Assembly (NCBI GenBank): GCA_044350425.1
Contig: JBILHS010000092.1
Location: forward strand, 1 to 24,472
Length of the DNA stretch: 24,472 bases
Direction of reading: 5' to 3'
From: M3007 sp044350425
Lineage (GTDB): Bacteria; Bacteroidota; Bacteroidia; Chitinophagales; Saprospiraceae
Below, one piece after another: positions 10,001 to 16,420 of the stretch (the first letter of the stretch is position 1; each line of letters begins with the position of its first letter). The translations under genes were made by a program, and so were the position numbers. Below the pieces are notes generated by a model. The model worked only from the letters and a program-made list of their open reading frames with translations, searched no databases and was not told where the DNA came from.

Positions 10001-10931
10001 CTCCGTCCAGCTGGGAACTGAGCTGGGTGGTGGTCAGTACGCCGTCCGGCGCTGGGATATCTGCTTCCTGAATGGTCAGATACGACAAGCCGCAGACATT
10101 GTAATTACCCGCATCGTAGCCAGATAGATCGGGTCCGGGCTCATAGGCGAGAATCACCCCGCCGCCTCCACTTATTACATACGTATAAGAATATGCACTT
10201 GGATCCGGAGCAACAAAGGGCGCCACATAAGTAGGCGGCAGCGAAAGGTTGAGGTTTGGGCTGCCCTGACATGCCATGACATTCGGTTGGGTCAGGTCGC
10301 CGGCATCAGCGGCGCAACTGAAACAGAGAATGCCGGAAGGGTCGCAGAAAATGATCTCGTAATCATAAAAATTGCCCACATCGTTTGCCTGTCCATCCAG
10401 AACGGTAAGGGTCCAGGTGCCATCCACGGGTCCGGTATTAAAATTTTCAAGACAGCCATTGTTGGGATAATAACTCCCGGAATAGCTGTTGTTCATGCCC
10501 CAGTTCTGATTGTTACTCCATTGATCCGCAAAACCAGGGTCCGGATTCGCCTGGTCGTTGCAGGGCACAAAAGAGATATTCCAGGAATCACCGTCCGTTC
10601 CTCCGAAAAAGCCTTCCGGCCCGATCAAAGTAACTGACTGGCCAGACGGTGAGGTGAGGGTGATGGTCAGATCACCGATGTACTCATGGTCCAGGTTTAA
10701 GGTTACCCCGCACACACCCTGGCCATTTTGTCCCAGGGTCGGATTGTCTGCACCGCTCACATTGATCAGGAAATCTCCCAGAAAATTGTCCGGCATAAAC
10801 TGCGGGCAATTGGTGCAACTACAGCCCTGGGCAGAGACCTGGGTTGGTAGGCTGCTAAGCAACCAAACGATCGTCAGTATGGAGAAAAAGGGATTAAGCG
10901 AATTAAGGAAAAGCAAATTTCGATTCTTCAT
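4095..10931 (-). CDS. Giant secreted multidomain protein with P-domain, PKD-like/Ig-like repeats, SprB repeat and CHU_C sorting domain
   Basis: 2278 residues from the ATG at 10931. A signal peptide ends near VSAQGCSCTNC (about 35). Residues about 45-200 form a proprotein-convertase-type P-domain (GVTLNLDHEYIGDLTITLTSP, DGTWTLTVLDG). Three tandem PKD-like domains follow at about 524-776 (for example AVSGPANLCQGDTATYT). Then a block of about 268 residues recurs from about 849 to 1762. Further Ig-like domains, one SprB repeat (DVRCFGEQNGAVSVD, about 2030-2098) and a gliding-motility-associated type B C-terminal domain (IYIPNVFNPD ... IFDRWGEAVF ... GDVTVVR, about 2184-2278) complete it. The C-terminal domain indicates T9SS export to the surface. 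No catalytic domain was seen, so adhesin or scaffold is my inference. The frame extends to a TTG at 10949, but the ATG is preferred because the signal peptide follows it directly. No Shine-Dalgarno is present; the sequence before the ATG is CCTCC. Confidence 0.92.
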   Translation of the reverse strand: MKNRNLLFLNSLNPFFSILTIVWLLSSLPTQVSAQGCSCTNCPQFMPDNFLGDFLINVSGADNPTLGQNGQGVCGVTLNLDHEYIGDLTITLTSPSGQSVTLIGPEGFFGGTDGDSWNISFVPCNDQANPDPGFADQWSNNQNWGMNNSYSGSYYPNNGCLENFNTGPVDGTWTLTVLDGQANDVGNFYDYEIIFCDPSGILCFSCAADAGDLTQPNVMACQGSPNLNLSLPPTYVAPFVAPDPSAYSYTYVISGGGGVILAYEPGPDLSGYDAGNYNVCGLSYLTIQEADIPAPDGVLTTTQLSSQLDGGTPPFCGNISGNCVGVTINANPPDEEFFEEICAPNCFLFFNQNYCQTGTYIRNITTAQGCTYVATLNLTVRQPASINLVEFICAGECATTPGFEGNCSAGVYQEAYQTPFGCDSFVNLNLQVLNVAAVATPTGSLNCNTPSIQITGAGSTTGGGVTYLWTTSNGGNIVGSNSNINVLVNEPGDYQLRVCKNGGGAFCCDSIEITLTDDSAPPAAPAAVSGPANLCQGDTATYTATLVPAATSYAWTLPAGVSILGSANGSSITLVWGSNLSGTVCVSSVNICGTSLATCIPVNITPAPAPLMPQGDDTLCAGAQEAYSIPLVANATGYAWTVTGGNLASGQSTTNVIVDWGNSPAGTLCVNATGACGISQDVCLNVQITSPPVSPFISGNSNACPGGNALYTLVNVPGATNYTWIATIGTFLSGQGTDSLLLNWDPNTSSGIVCVNASNACGASADNCFNVSLSFPAAGAISIQCNSTNTYYTVSFPVSGGTAPYTIPGGTLSGGIFTSDSILSGLPYSFLISDTNSCASNLITGSFNCACATSAGTMNLTPLSACENDSVSAVHLGGQSLDANDITAYVLHSGPGTTLVPGIFGQNASGTFDYQPGMVFGQTYYISLVAGNNLNGLPDPLDPCLSVAQGQPVIFYKNPLANAGLDQDTCGLSQLLSAGTGVGIGTWSVLSGPVGDSLNITSLQNPNTSATASSHGVFTLSWALDNNGCIDADTVVLDFNASPSMVNLVRVCDGANENFTISFQISGGTPNYLTTGTPTGTASGNGFISDPIPEGGTYSYLVTDSAGCASAPLNGSFICNCSTDAGQMDLAPLSSCEGGSISTTHLGGQTLDANDTIAYVLHTLPGTALGTQIAQNTSGVFDFLPGMTFSTTYYVSFVVGNNLAGLPDPSDPCLSVTPGQPIVFYQNPVANAGPDLSTCGTQLNLNGNLPAGSLGEWTINNAPAGGSLNISNLQSPGSPTTASGFGVYTLTWTLAQNGCVGTDQVSLQFNESPALGDLVRTCDVANENFTVTLSIAGGTAPFTINGTAITGNIFISNPFANGLSYTYNIADANGCIMPQIQGAYSCNCATNAGTMSAQTLSVCQGQTLTATANGDLNLDGNDVSAYVLHNGAGPALGNIYDQNTSGIFAFNAAQMIYGSTYYISLVAGNPLNGFPDPLDPCFSVAPGQPVQWLQNPTPNAGPDLNTCGQTIALYGADGSFDGSWTLVSGPGTATFNDPTDPKSDVTVSVNGDYVFRWSELNGVCAAQDEVTVTFNALPVVTALEEICNGTNTEFVVAFNATNGQAPYTVSGLTGTFAGNNFSAEPLPTNTIYSFVLVDANGCESPNISGVHNCDCSTDAGTMQTTAASFCADQPAQAIWNNDATTDANDLVQFILHNGSGAAVGNTVFAFNSQPSFVFGGNLQFGVTYYISAIAGNNTGGNVDLNDLCLSVTPGAAVQWKPLPTADLSGDATLCLGGEAVLSFNGTGTYPITLEYTDGTNNSSLVITGSQTVTLNVAPFTSTTYTLTQVIDGSAPNCSTLLADIASVVVNQPVEAGTPLDPLEICAGTGQLVQLNTRLTGADAGGQWTETSVIPSQGGTFNASAGTFQSNGQAPGTYSFQYLLNASAPCGEDVSMVSVIIFPAPNADAGLDNTLNCNVLSANLGGPGTSTGSYHWLLQGDTVGTDKLLIAKAGGTYTLLVTSPQGCTDADQVVVTEDNELPQADLVSARDVRCFGEQNGAVSVDAVSSTHPPVLYALNGGPFGASPLFTGLVQGDYVITLQDANGCESETSVLTVNQPPLLTANLGADLKLELADSAHIVLQTSLPFNNLESIQWQPLLDSTAADKPYQNFFPLHSWQVNVTVTDSSGCKAQDRILIQVEKPRNIYIPNVFNPDTGIDPVLYVFGGRDVAEIESFQIFDRWGEAVFVQRNYLPNDPGNGWDGRYKGEGVNPGVFAYYAVVRFIDGEVVTFKGDVTVVR
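5646..8387 (-). repeat. Tandem ~268-residue protein module, three full copies plus a partial fourth
   Basis: Inside the giant protein a Cys-x-Cys start (CACATSAG, CNCSTDAG, CNCATNAG, CDCSTDAG) recurs with codons at 8387, 7577, 6776 and 5975, so spacings are 810, 801 and 801 bp. Each unit has three parts. Part A contains a DANDITAYVLH-type motif, TYYISLVAGN and DPCLSVAPGQP. Part B starts NPLANAGLDQDTCG and is Ig/PKD-like. Part C contains ANENFTISFQISGGTP and ends in the next Cys pair. A part C also precedes unit 1. The fourth copy keeps part A only, to about 5646. Copies have diverged, so homogenisation is not recent. Confidence 0.9.
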
Positions 10932-10992
10932 CAGGAGGATATTTTGCAAAACTGCAATATTTGTAAATATGATTCTTCTGCACGACCATCAA

Positions 10993-11116
10993 GTCGGATA
11001 ATTCCGACAATTATGTGGGGGAGGCCATAATTTAAAGTTTGGGAAAGGTAATAAAGTCCGGACAGCGTCCAGAACATTTGTACACAGCAATATTTAAAAT
11101 TTGAATTCCGGACTTT
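10993..11116. repeat. Inverted repeats in the leader region of the giant gene
   Basis: The gap between the two giant genes (10932-11125) holds two inverted repeats. GTCGGA (10993-10998) and TCCGAC (11003-11008) form a tight 6-bp hairpin with a TAAT loop, 62 bp upstream of the ATG at 10931. AAAGTCCGG (11053-11061) and CCGGACTTT (11108-11116) are exact reverse complements 46 bp apart, ending 10 bp before the M43 gene stop codon. Neither is followed by a T-tract. They could be leader RNA structure, a protein-binding site or remnants of a small element. No well-formed -33/-7 promoter pair was recognised here. Confidence 0.55.
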
Positions 11117-11125
11117 TAGAGCCTG

Positions 11126-14100
11126 TTACCTGAAGAGCGTCACATCCCCGCTGAAAACCTTCAGGGTTCCATCTTTGAACAACACTGTTGCCTTCCATAC
11201 GTAGACGCCAGCCGGAACCATTTTTCCACGAAAATCGCCACCCCAGCCTTGATTTTCATCATTTGCCTGAAAGTGTTGTCTGGAAAAAACCTGCTCGCCC
11301 CAGCGGTCGAAAATGTCCAGCGACTCGATCTCCTCCACCGAAGCCCCTGTGAAAAGCAAAAAGTTTCGGTTGGTCTGATCCGGGTTGTCCGGGTAAAAGA
11401 TGTTTGGGGCGTAAATCTGATATGAGTCTTCCACCAGCACCTGCCAGGTATGCAGGGCCTCACAGCCATTTTCTGTAGAGATTTTGATCTGAAACAGGGT
11501 GCTTTGCAATAATTCGATGGAGCACTCCAGTTGATACTGATCAAGCTCCAGGTCATTGGCGGTCCAAAGGATCTGTGTGGGCATCCAACCGGTTGGCTGC
11601 ACGATGGCTTGTAAATGCGCGATTGCACCCGGCATCAACAGTGAATCACCGCTGAGTTCCACAGTAACAGGGGCCGGTTGGGTCACTTCAATGTTTGTCG
11701 AGAACGTACAATCATTCGCATCCAGCAGGTAGATCTGGTAAAGACCAGCACTTAGATTGTTGAAGACAGGCTCACTGATAAAATGTTGATTGTCTATGGA
11801 ATACCGGAAAGGTGGCGTCCCGCCAGAGGTACTCAGAAATTGTATGGCGCCGTTCATTTCGCCAAAACAGCGCACCGTATCCGCACGAACGATGCTCACT
11901 GGATTGGGTCCTTGCAGCAACTCTATTGATTCGGTAGCGGTACAGCCCCCTAAAGTTTGGGTGACCGTGACGGTGTAATTCCCTGCCGGGATCATGTTCA
12001 GGTCTGCCGTGGTCGCGTCATTCGACCATAAAAAAACAAGGGGGGAAGCCCCGCTGGCGGTCAACTGGATCGATCCGAATGCGCCCGGACAAGGCAGGTC
12101 GGTTTTTCCCAGACTCAGGACTATCGCAGGCGGATCCATCAGTGTTTCACTGAGCGTATCGGTGCATCCATGGACATCCGTGGCCCAAACGGTGTACGTT
12201 CCGGCAGGCAAATTGGACAGATCTTCGGTGGTTGCACTGGTCGACCAAAGGTATTCAACCGGTAGGGTTCCCGTTTCAATAGAAAGGTCAATGGCAGCAC
12301 TAGACTCACCTGCACAAACGGGATTGCTCCACTGCGCTGAAATTTCCAGAGCGCTGAAATCTGTGACCGTCGCAGTGTCCATGGCCTGACAGCCATATTG
12401 ATCGGTTATTTCAAGGATATAAGTACCTGAATTGCTTAGGTTCAAGACAGAATCGGTGCTTAAGTTGGACCATAAAAAGGCAAATGGTCCGGTGCCCGAT
12501 ACGGCAGCACTGATGCTGGCATCTGTATCGCAGTTGCCATTTACGGTCAGCATTTGAATATCAGGCATTGGGTGGACCTGAATCCGGATCGAGTCGGATA
12601 CAAAACAATCGTCCACTGACGCTGTCAATTGAAGCGTGAAGGAATTTTTAGCTGTTACCTGGACCGCCGCACAATGGGAACAGTTCACAGCGGCTGTCGG
12701 CGCCCAGGTGTAATGCAGAAATCCTGTGGCGCTCAAGTCCAGGGACGCTCCTTCACAAAGGCTGACCTGATCTGGCAGATCAAGCGTGGTAATGGTGTTC
12801 AAAAGGATGTTTACGGTATCGGTTTGATGCAAACCACAGGCATCCATGGCATCCATCCAATACTTTCCGGCGGCAAATGCGGTGAAATTGGGCGCATCGG
12901 AGCCATCCTGCCAGCGAAATTTCTGGAAACCGGGATTGGCAGAAAGTTCCACCACTGAGCTTTTACAAAGATAAAGATCGGGCCCGAGATCCAGGACGGG
13001 GGCTTGATTTTGAAGGTGAAACGAGATCAGATTGTTCAGGTACTGGCACTCCACTAAGCTGGTGGAGGGAAAATTCATACTCAGGCTGAAGGGGCGGGGG
13101 AGTGTTCCATCATCATTGATCAGGGCAAAAATGCTGGCATTGTAGCTTGCCGGAATTTTGAGCATTATTTTGCTGCAATTCCCGGCTTCCAGGGGTGTAT
13201 AGTTCAAGGTACTCGTAAACAAAAGGGGCGCGGCCGTGCTGGTAGGATCTCCCAGATAAAAAGCGACGGGCATTCCATTGGGTAAAACAGTGCTGCCCAG
13301 ATTGCAAAGGCTGAGATACACCTCAAAACTATCCAGGCTACACCGGGTCGAATCGAGCTCCATGCGGGCATCCGGGTGGTTTGTCAGACAGAAAGTATCC
13401 AGTTCAAAACAATCGCAATCCATGTCAAAACAATCCACATACCCGTCCTTGTCGTCGTCCAACTGATTGTCACAAATCTCCGGACAATTCGAAATGGCGG
13501 TGCAGAGCACGGTTTTGGTCAATGTAACATTCGTAAACACCAAAGGCATATCGATCATGGAAAGATCCACGGGCTCGGGGACCTTTGACGATGGAGTCAG
13601 GCTGGTCGTTAACAGACTGAAGGTGTTTTCATTGGGAACCAGGGAAATGCAAGGAACCGAGTCCGCAGAGTCCTCAAAACTGAGCAGGTTGATGTCCTGG
13701 TTAAAGAAATCGCAATGCAGGCTTCGGATGCGCCCGTTTTGTAAGACTGGCGGCATCACAAAGACATCATTGACGGGGGTATCGCCCAGGTAACGCGTCC
13801 ACAATACTTGTCCGCTGCTATCCAGTCGTTCCAGAAAATCACCCAAAGGCAGGCCGTTTCCATCTATTCTCGAGTCGACCATCAACCACCCTTTTTCATC
13901 CGGCAATTTCCGAAGATAACACCCGCTGTATTGATTTACACTCAGCAGATTGTATCGCCGGGCCCATTGGAGGGTTCCGTCGGCCTGGTATCGAAAAAGA
14001 AATTTGCGGATCACCGGTCCATTGTTGGTGACATAAAAAATGGAATATCCGCCGTCTTCATGCATATCCAGCATAAAATCTCTGACCCAGATTGGGTTAA

Positions 14101-16210
14101 AGGGAAGGGCGTGGGTGTGTATGCCCTTGGAGCTACCGTCCGGACCAAAGAATAAGACACTGATTTTCGGCGTAGCCGGAAAATCACGGACCAAAAATGC
14201 AAAATCCCCTGAAACAGTACTGACCTGAAGTGATCCTGCCACGCCTATTTTGGGGGTTTTACTGGTCCAAAGGACGTTTCCGTCAGCAGAGAGTTTTACA
14301 AGATAGTTACCCGCCAGAAACTCATCTTCCACCAGCAAGGCAAAAGTACCATCGGGGTTTACTGCTAAAAAATCCATGTGTTTGATGGCCCGTATGGTAC
14401 TGCTTGCAAACTTTTTGATCCATACCAGATTTCCATTTCCATCCGTTTTTGCTACAAAAGGGGAGAAGTCCAGGTCCACCCCGATCAGCAAAAATTGGCC
14501 ATCCGGAGTAGGCTCTATTTCAGTAAAGGAGCTGTTGATGGCCAGTTCCCGATTCCAGAGCAGGTTCCCCAGCGAATCCCATTTGGTCACCATGGGCTGC
14601 TGAAAGTGTTCTCCACATTGTACCAGCGAACCGTCTGGCATGGCCACCATGTCCCGGGGTTGAAATAGTTTTCGGATAGACGTGTAAGCCACATGCACAG
14701 GATCCGGGAGTATCCCGCAGGGGTTGGCGATCTTGATCAGTACCGAGGTTTCTTGCTGACAGTAGGGGCCGATCGCTCTGAGCGTAACGGTATAGTAACC
14801 GGAATGCTCAAACAAAAAGCTCAAATCGGTGGCATTGGATACCCACTGTCCATCGATGCTCCATTCGTAATTTAAGGGCCCGGTACCCGTGCTGGTGTTT
14901 GCAAAAGTAATGGTACTGTCTTCCAAAACCTCCAGCGCAGTGGGCATAAATCCGACCTGAACCGGGCAAAGTACGTCTACATACAGGAAAGCCTCCTCCG
15001 CACAATTTGGGTCGCTATTGGCTAGTGTCAACGCAATGATCTGCTGACCCACGTTGTTAAAAACGATGGAAGCATTCTGGGTTTGTGCAAATTCCACTCC
15101 ATTGGCCGACCATGAAAAATTGCTTGCATTGCTTGAATTGTTGGTCAAAACAAGCGTTTCTCCGGCTAAAACCGGATTGGGTGCCGCAGAAAATGCTGTA
15201 TTCATAGCCTGCGTACAGGGGATTTGACAACCTTTTGAATTCAACAGACTTTTGCGCGCCAACTCCAGGGCAGCCTGCATCCGGCTGGCCTGGTTCGCCG
15301 TGAACATATAATAACAAGAGAAGGGCGAATAGTCCATAAAGTCGCTGGTAAAATCGTTCACGTCAGCAATAAATGGACTTCCCGGCGCAACATCCGTGGA
15401 GCAGGAATTGACAGGACAGGCCGTGTGAATTGCATTGTCAGGTGGGGTATCGCAAATCCGATCGCCCTCCAGGGTACAATCATTGTTTTGGCAGCCGCCT
15501 TCAAACGTATGGTAAAGTCCTAAATAATGCCCCATTTCATGGATCACCAAGCCATCTTCCGCAGTGTTGATCCCGAAACCTTTGGCTTCGCAAACTATGC
15601 CATCCATAGGTAAGCCATGCGTGCTGGGAAAAAAAGCATACCCGGAGACTCCGGGGCCTGCGGACAAACTGACGATTTCTCTAACGAGCCAGATATTTAC
15701 ATAACTGAGTGGATCCCAGCGGATCAAATCCTTGATTTGGAGGTCCTGGGTTTCCATTTCCACCTGGGCCAGCGAGGTTTGCGTGCGGGTAATACCTGTA
15801 GTGGCATTTCCCTCCGGGTCCCGCTGCGCCAGACAAAACTGGATCTGTGTAGCAACGCTTGCACCGAGTTGAGCATAATATCCCTGGGCTGCAAAAGCCT
15901 CGTTCAGATGCGCTATGGCCGCGAGCACCTGCCCGTCTGGAATATTCTCTGAACCGCCATCATGCAGAATATGGACCACAACCGGCACCACATAGGGCGG
16001 CGCGACAGCACCTTTCTGAAAAGCATCGGTTTTGGAATGATTTAAAAGATACTGATGAACCTGTGTATCAAAGGCTCGAATGGCTTTTTCCTGTTCAGGC
16101 CTGCGTTGTTGGTCGAACCCACAGCTAAATGCAGGGCTTTGCTGCGCAAAGCCGGGTATAATGGACAGGGAAAAGCAAATAATGGACAGGAGGTTGCGGG
16201 TTGTATTCAT
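11126..16210 (-). CDS. Secreted M43-type metalloprotease with PKD domains, four SprB repeats and CHU_C sorting domain
   Basis: 1694 residues with a signal peptide at the start (MNTTRNLLSIICFSLSIIPG). The metzincin site HEMGHYLGLYH (about 224-234) and the Met-turn SDFMDYSPFSC (about 289-299) identify an M43 (pappalysin/cytophagalysin-like) domain with many Cys. After it come two PKD-like domains (about 331-494) and a propeller-like region with repeated DGNGNLVW / SADGNVLW strands (about 510-850). An Asp-rich calcium-type loop follows (ICDNQLDDDKDGYVDC, about 912-927). Next are a CARDB-like stretch, two Ig-like domains, four SprB repeats (about 1217-1514) and a type B T9SS domain (IFDRWGEQVF ... 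GDVTLFR). The ATG at 16210 opens the signal peptide; a start at 16357 would add 49 unrelated residues. A TAnnTTTG box lies upstream. Confidence 0.92.
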   Translation of the reverse strand: MNTTRNLLSIICFSLSIIPGFAQQSPAFSCGFDQQRRPEQEKAIRAFDTQVHQYLLNHSKTDAFQKGAVAPPYVVPVVVHILHDGGSENIPDGQVLAAIAHLNEAFAAQGYYAQLGASVATQIQFCLAQRDPEGNATTGITRTQTSLAQVEMETQDLQIKDLIRWDPLSYVNIWLVREIVSLSAGPGVSGYAFFPSTHGLPMDGIVCEAKGFGINTAEDGLVIHEMGHYLGLYHTFEGGCQNNDCTLEGDRICDTPPDNAIHTACPVNSCSTDVAPGSPFIADVNDFTSDFMDYSPFSCYYMFTANQASRMQAALELARKSLLNSKGCQIPCTQAMNTAFSAAPNPVLAGETLVLTNNSSNASNFSWSANGVEFAQTQNASIVFNNVGQQIIALTLANSDPNCAEEAFLYVDVLCPVQVGFMPTALEVLEDSTITFANTSTGTGPLNYEWSIDGQWVSNATDLSFLFEHSGYYTVTLRAIGPYCQQETSVLIKIANPCGILPDPVHVAYTSIRKLFQPRDMVAMPDGSLVQCGEHFQQPMVTKWDSLGNLLWNRELAINSSFTEIEPTPDGQFLLIGVDLDFSPFVAKTDGNGNLVWIKKFASSTIRAIKHMDFLAVNPDGTFALLVEDEFLAGNYLVKLSADGNVLWTSKTPKIGVAGSLQVSTVSGDFAFLVRDFPATPKISVLFFGPDGSSKGIHTHALPFNPIWVRDFMLDMHEDGGYSIFYVTNNGPVIRKFLFRYQADGTLQWARRYNLLSVNQYSGCYLRKLPDEKGWLMVDSRIDGNGLPLGDFLERLDSSGQVLWTRYLGDTPVNDVFVMPPVLQNGRIRSLHCDFFNQDINLLSFEDSADSVPCISLVPNENTFSLLTTSLTPSSKVPEPVDLSMIDMPLVFTNVTLTKTVLCTAISNCPEICDNQLDDDKDGYVDCFDMDCDCFELDTFCLTNHPDARMELDSTRCSLDSFEVYLSLCNLGSTVLPNGMPVAFYLGDPTSTAAPLLFTSTLNYTPLEAGNCSKIMLKIPASYNASIFALINDDGTLPRPFSLSMNFPSTSLVECQYLNNLISFHLQNQAPVLDLGPDLYLCKSSVVELSANPGFQKFRWQDGSDAPNFTAFAAGKYWMDAMDACGLHQTDTVNILLNTITTLDLPDQVSLCEGASLDLSATGFLHYTWAPTAAVNCSHCAAVQVTAKNSFTLQLTASVDDCFVSDSIRIQVHPMPDIQMLTVNGNCDTDASISAAVSGTGPFAFLWSNLSTDSVLNLSNSGTYILEITDQYGCQAMDTATVTDFSALEISAQWSNPVCAGESSAAIDLSIETGTLPVEYLWSTSATTEDLSNLPAGTYTVWATDVHGCTDTLSETLMDPPAIVLSLGKTDLPCPGAFGSIQLTASGASPLVFLWSNDATTADLNMIPAGNYTVTVTQTLGGCTATESIELLQGPNPVSIVRADTVRCFGEMNGAIQFLSTSGGTPPFRYSIDNQHFISEPVFNNLSAGLYQIYLLDANDCTFSTNIEVTQPAPVTVELSGDSLLMPGAIAHLQAIVQPTGWMPTQILWTANDLELDQYQLECSIELLQSTLFQIKISTENGCEALHTWQVLVEDSYQIYAPNIFYPDNPDQTNRNFLLFTGASVEEIESLDIFDRWGEQVFSRQHFQANDENQGWGGDFRGKMVPAGVYVWKATVLFKDGTLKVFSGDVTLFR
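11669..12562 (-). repeat. Four tandem SprB-type repeats in the M43 protein
   Basis: Four units of about 70 residues share a Cys near the start, a WS(N/T)-type strand in the middle and a (A/S)GxYxxxxxDxxGC closing strand. Examples are LWSNLSTDSVLNLSNSGTY and YLWSTSATTEDLSNLPAGTY. The last copy (VRCFGEMNGAIQFLSTSGG) resembles the single SprB repeat in the neighbouring giant protein (VRCFGEQNGAVSVD). SprB repeats are named for a Flavobacterium gliding adhesin. Confidence 0.8.
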
Positions 16211-16250
16211 TTGTCTGGAAAAGATTAAAGGCCTAAGCCGGAAGTGAAGA

Positions 16251-16258
16251 CAAAAATA
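16251..16258 (-). promoter_or_regulatory. -7 element for the M43 protease gene
   Basis: The minus strand reads TATTTTTG, a full match to TAnnTTTG, 40 bp upstream of the ATG at 16210. This predicts a leader of about 35 nt and supports the downstream start. The expected -33 TTG is only loosely matched (CTGG about 18 bp upstream). Confidence 0.5.
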
Positions 16259-16329
16259 GGCGATTGCCGCGCGACCAGATGTCGCACTTCTTGCAAAGCG
16301 GGATATATTTGAAATTTTATGCCTGACGG

Positions 16330-16347
16330 AAAGTGGTCGTCCACTTT
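16330..16347. promoter_or_regulatory. Palindrome in the divergent promoter region
   Basis: AAAGTGG (16330-16336), TCGT, CCACTTT (16341-16347) is a perfect 7-bp inverted repeat midway between the two divergent candidate promoters (16251-16258 minus, 16405-16412 plus). It is followed on the plus strand by TATTTG but no gene ends here, so an operator for both protease genes is more plausible than a terminator. No regulator is identified. Confidence 0.4.
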
Positions 16348-16404
16348 TATTTGCCATAATTTTACTTCACAAGATTTTAGCAAAACACGGTCTGCCAAAG
16401 GCAC

Positions 16405-16412
16405 TACTTTTG
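16405..16412 (+). promoter_or_regulatory. -7 element for the subtilase gene, implying a near-leaderless mRNA
   Basis: TACTTTTG matches TAnnTTTG exactly and lies only 8 bp before the ATG ATG at 16421. With a transcription start 5-7 nt downstream of the box, the leader would be just a few nucleotides. No clear -33 TTG is seen; TTTTAG lies about 24 bp upstream. Confidence 0.45.
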
Positions 16413-16420
16413 TGCCCACG

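Noticed and set aside
4339..10637. Many open frames of 60-185 residues on both strands across the giant gene
   Set aside because: The giant frame is continuous with recognisable domains throughout; the others are frame shadows that arise from its GC-rich repeats.
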